Origin: Spirochaetota bacterium
Lineage (GTDB): Bacteria; Spirochaetota; Leptospiria; Turneriellales; Turneriellaceae
DNA length: 6,009 nucleotides
NCBI GenBank assembly: GCA_029561505.1
Contig: JAKQXK010000001.1
Location: 1-6,009 of the forward strand
Reading direction: 5' to 3'
A program made the position numbers and the translations under genes. Positions 5,673 to 6,009 of this stretch are shown here, one piece after another (within the stretch, counting starts at the first letter, position 1; each line of letters opens with the position of its first letter). The notes under the pieces were generated by a model. The model searched no databases. It saw only the letters and a program-made list of their open reading frames with translations, and was not told the origin of the DNA.

Positions 5673-6009
5673 GAGCTGCTGCAGAACCTTATCGAGATGC
5701 GCGTAGCACTCAGCCATGCCCTCGCTGGCACCAGAGCCAAGCACCATCTTGCATATTTCGGCCGACGCGTATTTTGCAACATGCGTCATGAGGGTGCCAC
5801 CGTCTTCGCTGGTGAACGTGCGCGACTCAAACGTGGCATTTGGGTCTTCGGGCGCGTTCGCATCAAATGCCGACAAATCCATCGCGTAGTTTTCAGAGTT
5901 GGCAATAACCTCGGGCCGCTGAACTTCGGTAAAGTGCCCATAGACGCCCATCTTGCCGCCATCGGGGCCGGCATAGACATATAGGTATTTGCCACCGACC
6001 TTGAGATCG
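5667..6009 (-). CDS. SRPBCC/AHSA1-type protein (C-terminal part, cut by right edge)
   Basis: The frame is open to the window edge, giving 113 visible residues; the start lies outside. It begins DLKVGGKYLYVYAGPDGGKM, then GVYGHFTEVQRPEVI, TFESRTFTSEDGGTLMTHVAKY and ends ASEGMAECYAHLDKVL. These match the second half of Bet v1-like SRPBCC proteins of the Aha1-C/AHSA1 group: a strand with a G-P-D-G turn, a G-x-[FY]-x-E strand, an F-x-x-x-x-G-G-T-L-x-T-H strand and the long C-terminal helix starting with G-M-A-E. These are small cytosolic proteins with a hydrophobic ligand cavity; the individual ligand is usually unknown and is not readable here. The family often sits next to regulator genes, in line with the AraC gene 38 bases downstream. 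A Met codon at 5951 is internal, not the start. Confidence 0.88.
   Translation of the reverse strand, partial: DLKVGGKYLYVYAGPDGGKMGVYGHFTEVQRPEVIANSENYAMDLSAFDANAPEDPNATFESRTFTSEDGGTLMTHVAKYASAEICKMVLGSGASEGMAECYAHLDKVLQQLA

Noticed and set aside
5078..5706. Overlapping plus-strand open frames opposite the AraC gene
   Set aside because: They lie across a complete AraC regulator on the other strand and have no recognisable motifs.
1..6009. Mobile element, CRISPR array, tRNA or toxin-antitoxin system
   Set aside because: No spaced direct repeats, terminal inverted repeats, transposase or recombinase motifs, tRNA-like folds or toxin families were seen.

Overview
The window looks like ordinary chromosomal DNA from a Gram-negative bacterium of moderate GC content. 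Three products carry Sec-type signal peptides or hydrophobic leaders, and the gene cut by the left edge starts like an outer-membrane protein. A Leptospirales spirochaete of the Turneriella type is one possibility. That is an impression from the mix of proteins and base composition, not something the window proves. I see no insertion sequence, phage gene, CRISPR array, rRNA or tRNA.

Layout, left to right. (1) Positions 1-1145 hold three minus-strand genes, read right to left: a cysteine-motif protein of unknown function (429-1145), a small hypothetical (182-424) four bases after it, then a terminator-like hairpin. Two bases past the hairpin's T-tract begins an exported, probably outer-membrane, protein that runs off the left edge (1-142). 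(2) A spacer of about 75 bases separates this group from the divergent plus-strand gene selO (1222-2742), a complete protein adenylyltransferase (AMPylase) with all recognisable active-site residues and a C-terminal Cys. A terminator follows, overlapping the end of a convergent gene. (3) Positions 2785-6009 hold five co-oriented minus-strand genes. In transcription order they are: an SRPBCC/AHSA1-type protein cut by the right edge, an AraC-family regulator, a DUF3703 protein, an exported protein resembling a zinc metallopeptidase with its catalytic histidines replaced, and a small multi-span membrane protein.

Functional logic. The SRPBCC and AraC genes are 38 bases apart and probably form one unit, with the DUF3703 gene 66 bases further on. 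The exported pseudo-peptidase-like protein and the small membrane protein (about 30 bases apart) look like a second pair acting in the envelope. selO stands alone and acts by AMPylating proteins, a role known in redox homeostasis. No complete defence system or biosynthetic cluster is present. The least-described items are the degenerate-metallopeptidase/membrane-protein pair, the CPECGDLGCG protein opposite selO, and the terminator pressed against the start codon of the left-edge gene.
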